Assembly: GCA_030144725.1 (NCBI GenBank)
Contig: JASKMD010000003.1
Span: forward strand, 3,862,910-3,926,909
Origin: Haematococcus lacustris
Taxonomy: Eukaryota; Chlorophyta; Chlorophyceae; Chlamydomonadales; Haematococcaceae
Length of the DNA: 64,000 nt
Reading direction: 5' to 3'
Positions 12,401-22,765 of the stretch are shown piece after piece. Numbering within the stretch: position 1 is the first letter of the stretch; each line of letters starts with the position of its first letter. The notes below the pieces were generated by a model, which did not search any database, was not told the origin of the DNA, and worked only from the letters and a program-made list of their open reading frames with translations. The translations under genes were made by a program, and so were the position numbers.

Positions 12401-14158
12401 CCTGACCCCGACCCCAACCCTGACCCCAATCCTGACCCTGACCCTGACCCTGACCCTGACCCTGACCCTGACCCTGACCCTGACCCTGCCCAGGCCCCTG
12501 GCCCTGGCCCTGCCCCCTCTGCCCCCTCTGCCCTCAGCCCTGCCTGCTGCCCCTGCCTGCTGCCCCTGCCTGCTGACCCTGACCCCTGCTGCCCCTGACC
12601 ATGCTGACCCTTGCCCTGCCCTAGGCTGAACCTTGCCCGCAAGCAAGACCGTGTTATGTCCCGGGCTTATGGCGGGGCGCAGCTGAGGCCTGGGGCCTCA
12701 CGCCTCACTGACTCCTACCTTGACGAGGATCAGGTCAGCAGGGCAGGCTGGTGCTGGGAGACCACAGGCAGGAGGGCCCTGGGGGAGGGGTCAGGGTCAG
12801 GGGAGGCAGGGTGGGGGAGGGGTCAGGGGAGGCAGGCAGGGCAGGAGTGGGATCGGTGGGGTACGGCACCATTGTGGTCAGCGGGGGGTGGTTAGCAGAG
12901 TGGTGAAGGGAAGACAGGGAGGGGAGGGCAGGTGAGGGGAGGGCAGGGAGGGGCAAGGGAGGGCAGGGGAAGGCAGGGCAGGGGAGGGCGGGGAAGGGAG
13001 GGCAGGAGAGAGATCCTACCTCGTCCTTGACCCACAGTGTGACAGTGTGGCAGTACAGTGAACCCTGCTGACACCTGTACATCCTCACCTCCTCCAGCTG
13101 CTGTGCCTGCACCTCATGGCGTCAGGCTGCCATGCTGTCCTGCTGGCTGCCTGGGGGTCCCAGGATTACGAGGACGAGGGCCGGGGCTATGAGTATGATG
13201 ACGGGCTGAGTGTGGAGCAGCGGGCTCGCATGGCGCAGGCCCGCAGCCGCTCCGCTGAGGCTGTGGAGGTGGGTTGGTGCAGCACTTCGCACAACCAGCC
13301 TCAGGCTGTGGACAACCAGGGTCACTTTTCTTGCAATTAAGCAAATTAAGCAGGCAAACACTGCAACGCAAGCTGAGCAAGCACAACAAGCATCGCTCTT
13401 CCTCACAACCAGGCAGTGGCAAGGAAATAGATGGCCACCCAGCCGGATTGCAACCCTGGGGCCTAAATGCCTTGAGCTGGCGCTCTTGGGTAGGAGGTGA
13501 TCTGGGCTGGGCCTGTAAGGGTTGCTTTCCTAAGGCTACAATCAAGCAAAGCAAGGAGAGGGAGGCGGGCCGCCTGCCCCCCTAGGCCCTAGAGGGCCTC
13601 CCCTGGGGCCTTGCCTGTGCTGGCTTGGTGCTGGGCTGCCAAGGTGTTCCTGAACCTCCTTTGAGGCCCTCGCCTCGTGACTGGACATGTTCTGCCTGGC
13701 TGCTGCTCCCTGCTGCTTTGCCTTGCTCGGCAGCCAGGCTGTTGTGAAAGCGCATGCTCATGCTAGCGGCTGCCCAGTGCTGATGACGACACCGGCATGT
13801 ATGGCCACCACTATCATGGCAGCAGCAGCAGCAGCAGTATGCAAGATCATCTGTATCTGTATCAGTATTATTATCTGGGATCCAGCGTAAGGAGTTCCTG
13901 CCGTGTGATGTTGCTACAGCTGCTGACAGTGCTGCTGTCATGCATTAACAGATTCAATATCTCTGTGCCACATGTTGGTTCTGGTGCATGCTTACTGAGA
14001 AGTAGCCAGCCAGGCCTAGTTATGGTGCACCCCTAACCACCAACCACCACCCAGGCCTAGTTATGGTGCACCCTTAACCACCAACCGCCAGCCAGGCTTG
14101 CATTAGGCCAGCCTGCATCAGTTGCTGTTTCACATGGGGCCCATGGTGTGCGTGTGTG

Positions 14159-14248
<90 letters not shown>

Positions 14249-15310
14249 TGTGTGCGTGTGCGGGGTATGCAGGCTGAGGGGTCCAGGCGGCTGCAGGCAG
14301 GCAAGCGGGGAGGCGCGCCCCCTGGCCCTGGGCTGCCTGACCGGGGTAAGCGCCGGCGCGTGGATGAAAGCGAGGAGGAGGAAGAGGAGGAGGAGTACCA
14401 AGACTCAGGTGGGGGGGAGCAGCAGGTGGAGGAGGGGAAGGGGCAGGGGGTTATCGGGGAGCAGCAGGTGTGAGGTGAAGGGGCAAAGGGGCGCAGCAGG
14501 TGGAGGTGAAGGGCCAAACACAGCAGGAAATGCCAAGGTTGGGAAGCAGGAGGGAGTCAGGCAGTGCAGGAAGGAGCACATGGCCAGGGGTTGGAGGGGA
14601 GAGCAAGTGGATGAGGTATAGTGCCAGGGCTCCAAAGGTTGGGTGTGGGTGCGCAGGGGAAGAGGAGGAGGGGTGGAGGTGAGTAGGGGTGGAGGAGGGG
14701 AGGAGGTCCACAGTGTCCATTTACAGCTAAAACAGCAGGAGCTCACAGGGCCAAGGATGAGAACGACAGCTGCACCTTGTGAAGCGGCTGTCTTCACAGT
14801 CAGCACGACACCCCACATCAACAGCTGTCCAGCTGGGCCGACTGTCAATGTTTTGCCCTTACTGTGCTGTTCATTGACGTTCCTGCATCTACCGCTCCCA
14901 AATGGACCCCGCATCAGCGATCCTGTTGTACCTATACCTATTACTATTCCCCTTGCCCCATGCCTCTGCACCTTCCTGCACCTTCCTGCTCCCTCCTGCC
15001 CCGTGCCTCTACCCCTTCCTGCACAAATCTGCTCCAAACCCATGTGTCGTGTTGTGCTCCCGACCCTTGATGCGGGAGTGCAGAAGAGGGCAGTGAGGAG
15101 GCAGCGGCGGAGGAGGACGAAGAGGAGGAGTATCGTAGCTCCAGCAAAGCCAGCAAAAAGGGCCCGGCGGCGGGGGGACCGGCGCATGGGCTGGCGCCAG
15201 AGCGCGGTATGGGGCGGAACACGACAGTTGCGCAATTGTCCAGCGCGGCCGCGGCCAACAGGGCCAAAGCACGGCGCGGCGTCGTGTTGTCGGATGAGGA
15301 AGACGAGTGA
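9428..15310 (+). CDS. LEO1: LEO1, subunit of the Paf1 transcription elongation complex
   Basis: Exons 9428-10006, 10455-10565, 11897-11979, 12625-12733, 13164-13268, 13767-13886, 14273-14408 and 15084-15310 are in phase throughout (489 residues, typical length). The N-terminus is acidic (FGSDEEDE, residues 6-13). The conserved LEO1 core includes RWRIRQLPDG, ARFVRWEDGSMQLLLGDEVL and the GVIQ/GQ junction, then NMRPMSVDSGIHKKVQEYVGKRTDKAQK. Next come the charged helix (QNPERAHRQLEAAVEERN...ARKQDRVM), an acidic EEEEEEEEYQDS segment and the C-terminal SDEEDE typical of the family. LEO1 pairs with PAF1 and supports RNA polymerase II elongation and co-transcriptional histone modification in the nucleus. 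Intron 1 starts with GC. The exon 3 donor is either gtcagt at 11980 (used here) or gtccaa at 11974. Exon 6 (His/Tyr/Ser-rich) is the least certain. Residues normally found between exons 2 and 3 are few, so a micro-exon could be missed. Confidence 0.9.
10007..10012 (+). other. LEO1: Non-canonical GC 5' splice site, LEO1 intron 1
   Basis: The exon ends ATCCAG and the intron begins gcaagt. The next exon begins GGCCAGGCA, giving ...GVIQ-GQAPL..., which matches the LQGQ core of LEO1 proteins. The context CAG|gcaagt is the usual strong context for GC-AG introns. Confidence 0.85.
12013..12486 (+). repeat. CCCTGA hexamer array in LEO1 intron 3
   Basis: About 79 units of CCCTGA with CCCCGA, CCCCAA and TCCTGA variants fill most of the intron between 11980 and 12624. 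Every perfect unit contains CTGAC, a branch-point-like word, in the sense strand. Confidence 0.9.
14146..14262 (+). repeat. GT then GTGC microsatellite just upstream of LEO1 exon 7
   Basis: A TG/GT run (about 14150-14205) followed by about 13 units of GTGC (about 14206-14252). It ends roughly 10-20 bases before the acceptor at 14272, so it replaces the normal pyrimidine tract of that intron. Confidence 0.9.
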
Positions 15311-15420
15311 GCGGGTTGCCTGGCATCGTCGATTTCCCAGCCAGGAGCAGCAGGGAGGGCCGTGGAGTGAGACCATGCGTTTGCACCAACAAAGGTGCAC
15401 ATTGGCTCAAAGCGAAGGCT

Positions 15421-15425
15421 TGTAA
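15421..15425 (+). terminator. TGTAA polyadenylation word downstream of LEO1
   Basis: TGTAA, the usual poly(A) signal of Chlamydomonas-type algae, lies 111 bases after the LEO1 stop codon in an AT-rich patch. Confidence 0.6.
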
Positions 15426-16157
15426 ATTTTTATCACAAACTCCGGCTGCTCCGAATGAAGCTTGCGGTGGTGCATTTGAGCAGGGGCGGGTGCGGGGCTA
15501 AGTGGGTAGGGTGACTTGCGGACTTCCGGAATGCGCAGGACTAGCTGCTGGCTGGCTCGCCTGGACAGGAATGCGGCCAGCTTCGGTGACATGTTTGCCC
15601 CGTGCAACCCCGAGTGATGCAAGGCATGCTAGGTTCAGCCAGCCCATCAGGGGTTGAGCTAACTGTATCTCAAGTGTGACTTCTTCAGGCTCCGCTCAGT
15701 CACGTAGTGCTTTACTGTGTTTGTCCGGTGAAGCGCTGCCTCTTAGCAAGGGCCTCTTTCTCTTTCAATTGTGACAATTCAATTCAATTCAATTGTTCAA
15801 ATTGTGTTTCATACACCTCAGCTACGGGGTAGTAAATGTCAGGACTCACGAGTTTTCTTAGGCCACATCCTCATTCACACATTTTGACATGATATCATGT
15901 CATAGTAACATCTTTCATGGCACCCAAGTACGTCACGCGACGCTACGTACTGCAAATTGAGGGCACCTGACACGACCGACGCTTCAACTATTCACCACCT
16001 AGCAGCCATAGACAACCGTGATGCACATGACTAGCCGCAGTGGTCGCTGTCACTAGTGTGGCACGATCTGAGGGCAGAACGGCAGCCAACATACCGGATT
16101 TGCAATTATGAGAGCGACGACATAGTTGGGGTTCGGTTGGCTGTACACGGCATTCGA

Positions 16158-16183
16158 TTACATGTAAATTACATGTAATTACA
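16158..16183. terminator. Duplicated TTACATGTAA palindrome, candidate bidirectional poly(A) signal
   Basis: Two copies of the 10-bp palindrome TTACATGTAA (16158-16167 and 16169-16178) are followed by TTACA (16179-16183). Each palindrome gives TGTAA on both strands, and two more TGTAA words follow on the plus strand at about 16206-16219. The patch sits between converging LEO1 and ALG5. Confidence 0.45.
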
Positions 16184-16686
16184 CGGCGTAAGTAAGTAAG
16201 TAACTTTGTAACTTTGTAATGCCGCATCACTGTTAAGTATGCTACGGTGCGTGCTGAGGGGTGACCATGCTCCCAACCTCTCATGTAGTAGCATGGCCAT
16301 GGTGATGACATCCCTATGATGACAGAACTGTGGAGGGGGGTAACACGGGGTTTGGGCTGTGGGCGGGGAAGGTTGACAAACCATGAACATGTCCACCTTT
16401 CGGATACCTGTTACGGAGCGGTCGGCTCTGCGCCGAGCTACGTCAATGCTTGGAACAGTCTGTGCATCGCTACATCGACGGCGACGAAGGGGTCGGTCGA
16501 GGCGAAGTCAGCGATGGCACCGAGACACCTTTTTTGACAGTGTGATGCAGTACTAGGTGTACGGCCTACTGTCGGGTTCTAGCGACAACGGCATGCCTCC
16601 TCCTGTGCCGTGGCTGCTTTTATGCAACAGCCGTCCCTGCCGACACCAGGGCGATGACAACCAGGGCCCTTGGGTCAGGGCTGAGC

Positions 16687-19600
16687 TCACTGCTCCTTTT
16701 TGCTCATCACCTCTGCTTCTGATGCCACGTGCCATAGTCCACCCAGCTGGTAAGCCACCTGCACAGTGGGGGCCACAGGCAGGTGGCCAGTGCGGCACAG
16801 AGGGAGGGAAGCAGCTGTGCACTGGCTCAGGCTGGCCACCTCGTACAGTACATGCATTTACAGGCGGAGTTGCAGACACGTCATCAAGCGATGTGGTCTA
16901 CCCCGCCTGTGGACGTATGTTGCACCCTGCATGGAGCAACCTTGCTGCCCTGCATGGAAAAACCTTACTTGCCCCGCATGGAGAAAGATTACTTGCCACG
17001 CATGGAGAAACTTTACCCGCAGCACATGGAGAGGCTGTGTTACCACCAAACATCCCCAGCTGCTAAATCTGTAACAATGCGAAGCTTAAGGAAATGCCAT
17101 CTAATGGTGATGATGGTGTTGATGATGGCGATGATGAGCCCGCACCTTCAATGCCAGGAGCTCAAAGGCCATGAACAGGATGGACGTTGGCCGGATCTTG
17201 GACCCCGGCATCTCTGTCCACTGCACCGACACCTGCAGCCAGCAGTCAGGGGCGCCGCGCACAACAGGTGCAGCTTTTGCTCACATGGGCTGGGCTGCTG
17301 GTCACTCGGAGGCTAGCCCTGTTGCCCTCAAGAGGTGCACCCAGGGTTAGGGATCATCTCATCTACGTTCAGTCACACACATCTGTTATTGAATCGGATC
17401 AGATCAGATCAGATCAGATCACATAGGAGCCATGTTGCCCTAAGGAGGATCCCCATGTCAACCCTGTCCTCCTCCTTTGGTACCTGATGAGGCAACCCCT
17501 GGCCTACATGAATAGCTAGGCCTCACTAACTCAGCGGCTAGGTGGTTGAGCGGTTGGGTGGTTGGCAGCACATTGGTAAGGTGGTTGGCAGCAGGAACAG
17601 GATTGGCAGTGACATAGCAGTGTTGTGGCAGTTGGCAGCGCTCAGACTTGACAGCAGAGTAGCACAGCACAGCACAGCACAGCACAGGCAGGATGTGCAG
17701 GAGCCTGGTGCCTGACCTCAGTCAAGGGCACGCCCAGGTTGTCAGCCAGCCAGATGAGCTCCACGTCAAAACACCAGCGCTGCAGGCGCTGGTTGCTGTA
17801 CAGCAGGGCGGCGGCGCGGCGGGTGAACAGCTGCGGGCCAGCAGCAGGGCAGGGAGCGGCTGGGGCGGCAGTGGTGGGCGGGAAGAGCAGCAGGCAGGAG
17901 AGCGGGCGGGCAGGGGGGCAGGCAGGTAAGGGGGCAGGCAGGGGAGGCGGTCGTGGTTGGCAGGCAAAGCAGGAGAGCACATAGCAGGCAGAGGGGCAGG
18001 CAGGCAGCATGAGCATCCAGATAGGCCACCCTACCCTTACTGCCCAGTAAGTGTAACTGCACCCCCTCCAGTGTTTTTTTTTTCGTTTGGCGAGTTTCGA
18101 ATTTTATAGCGCAAAGTGACATGGCCCAGGCTCATACCCTCAATTTCATAGCTCGACCATACTTGGCGTCGTCCAAATTTTACGGCTCAGGTCCACAATT
18201 CAGCGAAGTTTCAGCTAAAACGCCGGTCAAAGGTCGTTTTTCATAGCGCGAGCCCGATAGCGGTCCTCGTAAGCCTATCATTTCATAGCGCGAAACGGCC
18301 TCCCAAATAGTGCTTTTCTACCCTGACCCTCCTCTCCCCTCACCCGCCCTGCCCTGCCACCCATCCCCTTCCCTCCCCTCCCTACTCCCAAACTTCCCAC
18401 CTCTCCCTCACCACCCACCCCCCCCCTCCCCCCCCTCCCCCGCTCCCCTCCCCGTCCCTCCCCCCCCTGACTCCTGCACCTTGCCCTCACCCTGGCTCTG
18501 AACCCACCCAAGCCCGGCCTGGGCCCCCTGCCCTGCTGTCCCCCCTTACCTTGAAGCCGCACTGCGTGTCGCGTATGCGCCCGCCTGCCACCAGCATGAC
18601 GCACATGTGGAAGCCCTACAGTGCACCACACCCCGCTGCTGTCGCTCTGCAGTCTGTACAGGGCAGGTGCCCCATCTCTACTACCTCTGACCCTGCTTAG
18701 GGTGAAGCGGCAGCTCAGGCCATAGCGTCGGGCCAAGCCACGCTGGGCGGTGCGCGCATCATCCCTTGGGCTGCTAGAGATAGGTTTGGGCAGCAGCTGC
18801 CAGGGTAAGCTGCAACGAGCCTTGCTGCACCCCCTCACCCCTTGAGGCAGTGATGGGGGCAGTGACCATGGGGATGAACGCCCCAACGCGCCCCAGCCCA
18901 GCCCTTCCCCTCCCACACATTGAACACCGCATGGGCAGGTGGCGGCAGTGGGCTGCATGGCTGCGGCAGCAGTGGCAAGGCTTTCCAGCCCCCAGGGCTG
19001 CCCTTGGCTACTTGCAGGAGGTTCTGGCAGCAACCGCCAAGGCTGCGCTGGCAGGAGACTCGCTTCAACAACAAAGCTCAGAATTTCATGGTGAAGAAGG
19101 CAGGCCAGGACACCTTGGTGCTGGCCTTAGAGCAGTAACACGTGGGAGGGCAGCGGGTGGCTGCAGCACAGCTGTGGTGGGCGGATGTTCCTAGGCGTGT
19201 GGGTGTCGCAAGGTCAGGTGCTGTAGGGTGCGACTGGGGACCACGGGCCGGCTGTGGGCTGCCCCAGGCCCCCCTCCCAGGCACTGACCTCCAGGTGGAG
19301 GCAGTGCTGCCCCTGGCCTTAGGCCCCCAGGCCCTCCACCACCTTCCCCCGCCCCACGCCACCCTCCCCCCCAGTACCACCCCCCACCCCCCCAGGCACA
19401 TGCGTGGCACAGCACCCACACTTCGCACTCGCCCCCTGACCTTCCCCTGACCTTCCCCTGACCTTCCCCTGACCTTCCCCTGACCTTCCCCTGACTTTCC
19501 CACTCGCCCCCTGACCTTCCCCTCCCACTCAATGGACACCGCATAGGCAGGTCCAGGCACTGACCCAGGTGAGGAAGTTGCGCAGGGCACTGCGGCGCGC

Positions 19601-21841
19601 CTTGGCGGCTGACTCCAGGTGGGCCCGGCTGCCCAGTGCTGCGCCCAGCGGTCCCTCCCCGGTGGCCAGGCTGCTCCGCTGCCCCTGCAGAAGGCTGGGG
19701 CAGCGGGGCAGGGGGTGGGTGCAGGGGCGGGGAGAGGCAGCAAGCGGGCTGACCTCATCACCTTGGAGAAGACAGGCCATCAGGTCAGAGGAGGCATGAA
19801 GGTATTACCGGGGTCAGGCAGGGGTCAGGCAGGGGGAGAGGGAGGGGAGGCAGCGTGGAACAGCCCAGGTGCCTGCCCTCATACCTGCCCTCAACCCACC
19901 ACCCCAGCCCCTGCCCCTGCCTCCACCCCCACCCCCATCCTGCCCCTGCCTCCACCCCCTGCCCCTGCCCCTGCCCCTATCCCCGCCCCTGGCCCTGCCT
20001 CCCCCCCACCTACTTGGCCAGCGCCCCCTCCAGCAGCTCCAGGTCTCTGAACCGTGTGGCACCATCCGCATCCATGAACAGGCAGTACTCCCCCCGCGCC
20101 ACCATCATGCCCCGCTTCACCGCATGGCCCTGACAGCAGACCAGCAGCCGGCAGGGCAGGGTGGCTAGGGCAGGGCAGGGCAGGGCAGGGCAGGGCAGGG
20201 CAGGGCAGGGCAGGGCAGGGCAGGGCAGGGCAGGGCAGGGCAGGGCAGGGCAGGGCAGGGCAGGGCAGGGCAGGGCAGGGCAGGGCAGGGCAGGGCAGGG
20301 CAGGGCAGGGCAGGGCAGGGCAGGGCAGGGCAGGGCAGGGCAGGGCAGGGCAGGGCAGGGCAGGGCAGGGCAGGGCAGGGCAGGGCAGGGCAGGGCAGGG
20401 CAGGGCAGGGCAGGGCAGGGCAGGGCAGGGCAGGGCAGGGCAGCCAAGAAGTGCTATGTGCAGCCTCAGCCATCTGCCACGCTGCCCCGGCCTCACCTGA
20501 TTGCCACCCCCTTGCTGCCCTGCCTTGCCCTGGGTACCTTGCGCGTCAGAGGTGGCTGACGGCCCAGGCGGCTCACCTTGCCCCGGTTCACCGGCACCCT
20601 GAGCACCCGCACTGTGTCGAAGCCATGCGCCCGGGAGAAAGACTGCGCCACCCTGCTGGCAGTTGCACCATGAGGCACACAGCCGGTGAGTCAAGGCCAG
20701 CTGCTGGTGCTGCAGGGCACGACTCCAACACGCTGCCACCCTGCCGCTGCAGAGTGCCACAGCTGACTGCTAGTCAGTCTACACCCTGCCAATATGCCAC
20801 CCATGCTGTCATGTCTGCATTGCTGCTGGGCGTCAGTGCCGGTGCTCCAATGCCCATCCCCAACCCGCCACCACTCTGCCACCTGTGTATGGCTGCTGGT
20901 TAGTTGGCCTGTAGCACGTATACAGACGATTGAGCTGAGGTCGGGTCAAGGTCCTTCGGCCAGCTGTTTGCCCTGCTGGCACTTATCCAGACACTCAGGG
21001 TCTAGTGTCTGGATAAGTGGCACTAGTGGCAGTTGCAGGGACTAGTGGCAGTTGAACAGACGGGTGAGGCGAGGTGAGGTCAAGGTCCCTAGGCTAGTCC
21101 AGTCCAGGCTGGTGGTGCTGGTGGCGCTGAGTCACTGCAGTCATGTTGTTGTGCTGTAGTCATGATGTGGCTGTTGGCTTCAAAGCTCAACCCCAACCCG
21201 CTACCACTCTGCCACGCTGTGTATGGCTGCTGGTTAATCGGGTAGTAGCACATATACAGACGATTGAGCTGAGGTCAGGTGGCTGTTGACTGGCTGGCTG
21301 TTGTGGTGCAGCCGCTGCCACTGCTGCTGTGGCGCTGCCGGGTGCCTGTCCTAGCTATTGGCACTTGGTCACTGAGGTCATCTTGTGTTGTGGTCATGTT
21401 GGCTGGCTGGCTGTTGTGTTGCTGTCGCAGTGGTTGTGGTTGTGGTGCTGCCGGGTGCCTGGCCTGCTGCTGTGCTTGCCTGACAGTGCCGTCCCTGCTG
21501 CCATCGTCCACCACCACCACCTCGTAGGTGAACTGAGGCCCCTGGTGGTCACGCCGCTGCTGCAAGTACCTGGAGGAGCAGCCAGACCAGGCCAGGTGGG
21601 GCACACCTAAACAGACTGCCGCTGCTGCTGCCGTTGCCACCGCTGCTACTGCTGCTGTCGTTGCCGCTGCTGCTGCCACCCCCGCTGCCACCACTGCTGC
21701 TGCCACCCCTGCTGCTGGCACCGCTGCTGCTTCCACCGCTGCTACTGCCACCGCTGCTACTGCCACTGCTGCTACTGCCACTGCTGCTGCCACAGCTCCT
21801 GCCGCTGTTGCTGTTACCACTCAGCTTGTCCTGCCCCCTCC

Positions 21842-21872
<31 letters not shown>

Positions 21873-21895
21873 CCCTGCTGCTACCACCGCTGCCG

Positions 21896-21926
<31 letters not shown>

Positions 21927-22296
21927 CACTGCTGCTGCTGCCGCGTCGTGGCTAGTTCTGCCCCACCCCTGCACTCACGCCAGTGCCTCTGTCAAGGTGT
22001 CAGCCAGCCGCTCCTCCTCATTGTAAGCCGGCACCACAATGGTCAGGGATTTGGTGCCAGGGTCCAGCAAGGAGGGCAGGCCAGCCTGTCAGCAGCAGGG
22101 GTCACACCACAGTATGAATGCATTGTGCTGCACTGAGGTCTTAACTGCTGAAAGGTTCATATGTGTGAGGTGTGAGGCTGTCACGCACCGGCGTCACACT
22201 GTCAGGGTCCTCTAGGGTCACTTGGATGGGCGCTGCATGCTCTGCTTGAAGGAAGGCGGTGAAGGACCGCAGCTGGCGGATTAGCAGCCCAGCCAT
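16687..22296 (-). CDS. ALG5: ALG5, dolichyl-phosphate beta-glucosyltransferase
   Basis: Exons read on minus: 22296-22189, 22085-21979, 21569-21480, 20652-20577, 20129-20014, 19748-19565, 18615-18550, 17830-17717, 17232-17146 and 16758-16687 (339 residues; family about 330). It is a GT2 glycosyltransferase that transfers glucose from UDP-Glc to dolichyl phosphate at the ER membrane for N-glycan assembly. Signatures in order: LTIVVPAYNEEERL, YEVVVVDDGSRDGT, VPVNRGKGHAVKRGM, the DXD region CLFMDADGATRF, GSRAHLE, GGRIRDTQCGFKLFTR, QRWCFDVELIWLADN, VSVQWTEMPGSKI and VAYQLGGLWHV. The start of exon 6 (19748) is the weakest boundary. The N-terminal membrane anchor of the family is not in the first exon listed; a good acceptor lies just before the ATG, so a further 5' exon between 22297 and 22765 is likely. 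Intron 3 begins with GC. Confidence 0.92.
16914..17045. repeat. 24-bp tandem repeat in the last ALG5 intron
   Basis: Four to five imperfect 24-bp units built on GCATGGAGAAA. In two plus-strand frames the repeat would read as 8-residue periods such as MEKPYLPR, but it lies inside ALG5 intron 9 (16759-17145) and no plus-strand gene context supports it. Confidence 0.7.
17393..17421. repeat. GATCA pentamer microsatellite in ALG5 intron 8
   Basis: About five units of GATCA, followed by ordinary intron sequence. A GCACA pentamer run lies nearby at about 17660-17685 in the same intron. Confidence 0.85.
19434..19500. repeat. 11-bp CCTTCCCCTGA array in ALG5 intron 6
   Basis: About six perfect 11-bp units. 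They lie 65 bases from the exon 6 donor (exon end 19565) on the minus strand, so in the sense transcript the array is TCAGGGGAAGG repeats near the 5' splice site. Confidence 0.85.
20167..20443. repeat. GGGCA pentamer array in ALG5 intron 4
   Basis: About 55 essentially perfect GGGCA units. In the ALG5 sense strand this is TGCCC. It is the same pentamer family as the DUF506 intron array at 4405-5019, but in the opposite orientation relative to transcription. Confidence 0.95.
20858..21285. repeat. Direct repeat pair and perfect hairpin in ALG5 intron 3
   Basis: About 85 bases at 20858-20945 recur diverged at about 21185-21272; shared words include tatggctgctggtta and cagacgattgagctgaggtc. Between them, 20981-20995 and 21004-21018 form a perfect 15-bp inverted repeat (ACTTATCCAGACACT) with an 8-base loop. 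Confidence 0.75.
21620..21950. repeat. GCT/GCC trinucleotide tract in ALG5 intron 2
   Basis: Imperfect (GCTGCTGCC)n and (GCTGCTACC)n repeats fill most of the intron between 21570 and 21978. Open frames across it encode only poly-Leu/Ala/Ser and are artefacts. Confidence 0.85.
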
Positions 22297-22765
22297 CACC
22301 ACCTGCACTTATCACCAGGCAATCGCTGTCAAACTCTGTATGCCAGCTGCCACAAGCTCTGCGGGATGCGCATCAGCATCAGCCCTGTGCAGCTATGCAA
22401 CACCTTGCAGGTGCCAGGTGTCGGCATGCAGCCTGCTCTCATACGCAGCTGAACATGGTGTCGTGCAAACGGTGTCATACGCGGGATGGACTCACAACAG
22501 ACACGACGACGACTCCGATTAATGTCATGATGAATTCGACAACTACAACGATGTGGCACGCTGGCACAGATCACGGCTGCATCTTGTTGCCTGTTTGCTA
22601 GGGCCCATGGGAGTTATCGCGCAACCATCATGACTGCATACTCGCAGCAGGTATACCCCAGCAGGTCACGCTTTACACTGTGGCTTCCATCCTTCTTCCA
22701 TCCTCTCACGTGTGAACGGGCAGCGAGCCAGAGTTGCGTCGTAAGTCGAGGCTGGCGGCAGCAGC
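22297..22765. promoter_or_regulatory. Divergent region between ALG5 and the RRM gene
   Basis: About 470 bases between two divergent starts. It should contain both promoters and probably the missing 5' exon (membrane anchor) of ALG5. I could not identify that exon: no clear hydrophobic frame was found. Confidence 0.45.

Larger units (their letters stand above)
15311..16686. other. Convergent 3' region between LEO1 and ALG5
   Basis: No gene recognised. It holds the 3' UTRs of the two converging genes, an AATTC/CAATT run at about 15765-15798, and an AT-rich patch at 16150-16225 with multiple TGTAA words on both strands. Short frames at 15988-16537 on both strands have no protein character. Confidence 0.55.

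Noticed and set aside
12013..12486. Telomeric repeat
   Set aside because: CCCTGA is not the TTTTAGGG-type telomere of volvocalean algae or the TTAGGG/TTTAGGG types, and it lies between two LEO1 exons.
11959..12646. Minus-strand Ser/Gly or Val/Arg repeat proteins
   Set aside because: They are shadows of the CCCTGA intron array of LEO1.
16783..17316. Plus-strand gene with 8-residue repeats (MEKPYLPR-type)
   Set aside because: The frame overlaps ALG5 exon 9 on the opposite strand and an ALG5 intron. The repeat is explained by a 24-bp tandem duplication.
20161..20559. Open frames on both strands over the GGGCA array
   Set aside because: Five-base repeats read as a five-residue period in every frame. 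The array lies in ALG5 intron 4, whose splice sites are fixed by the conserved protein.
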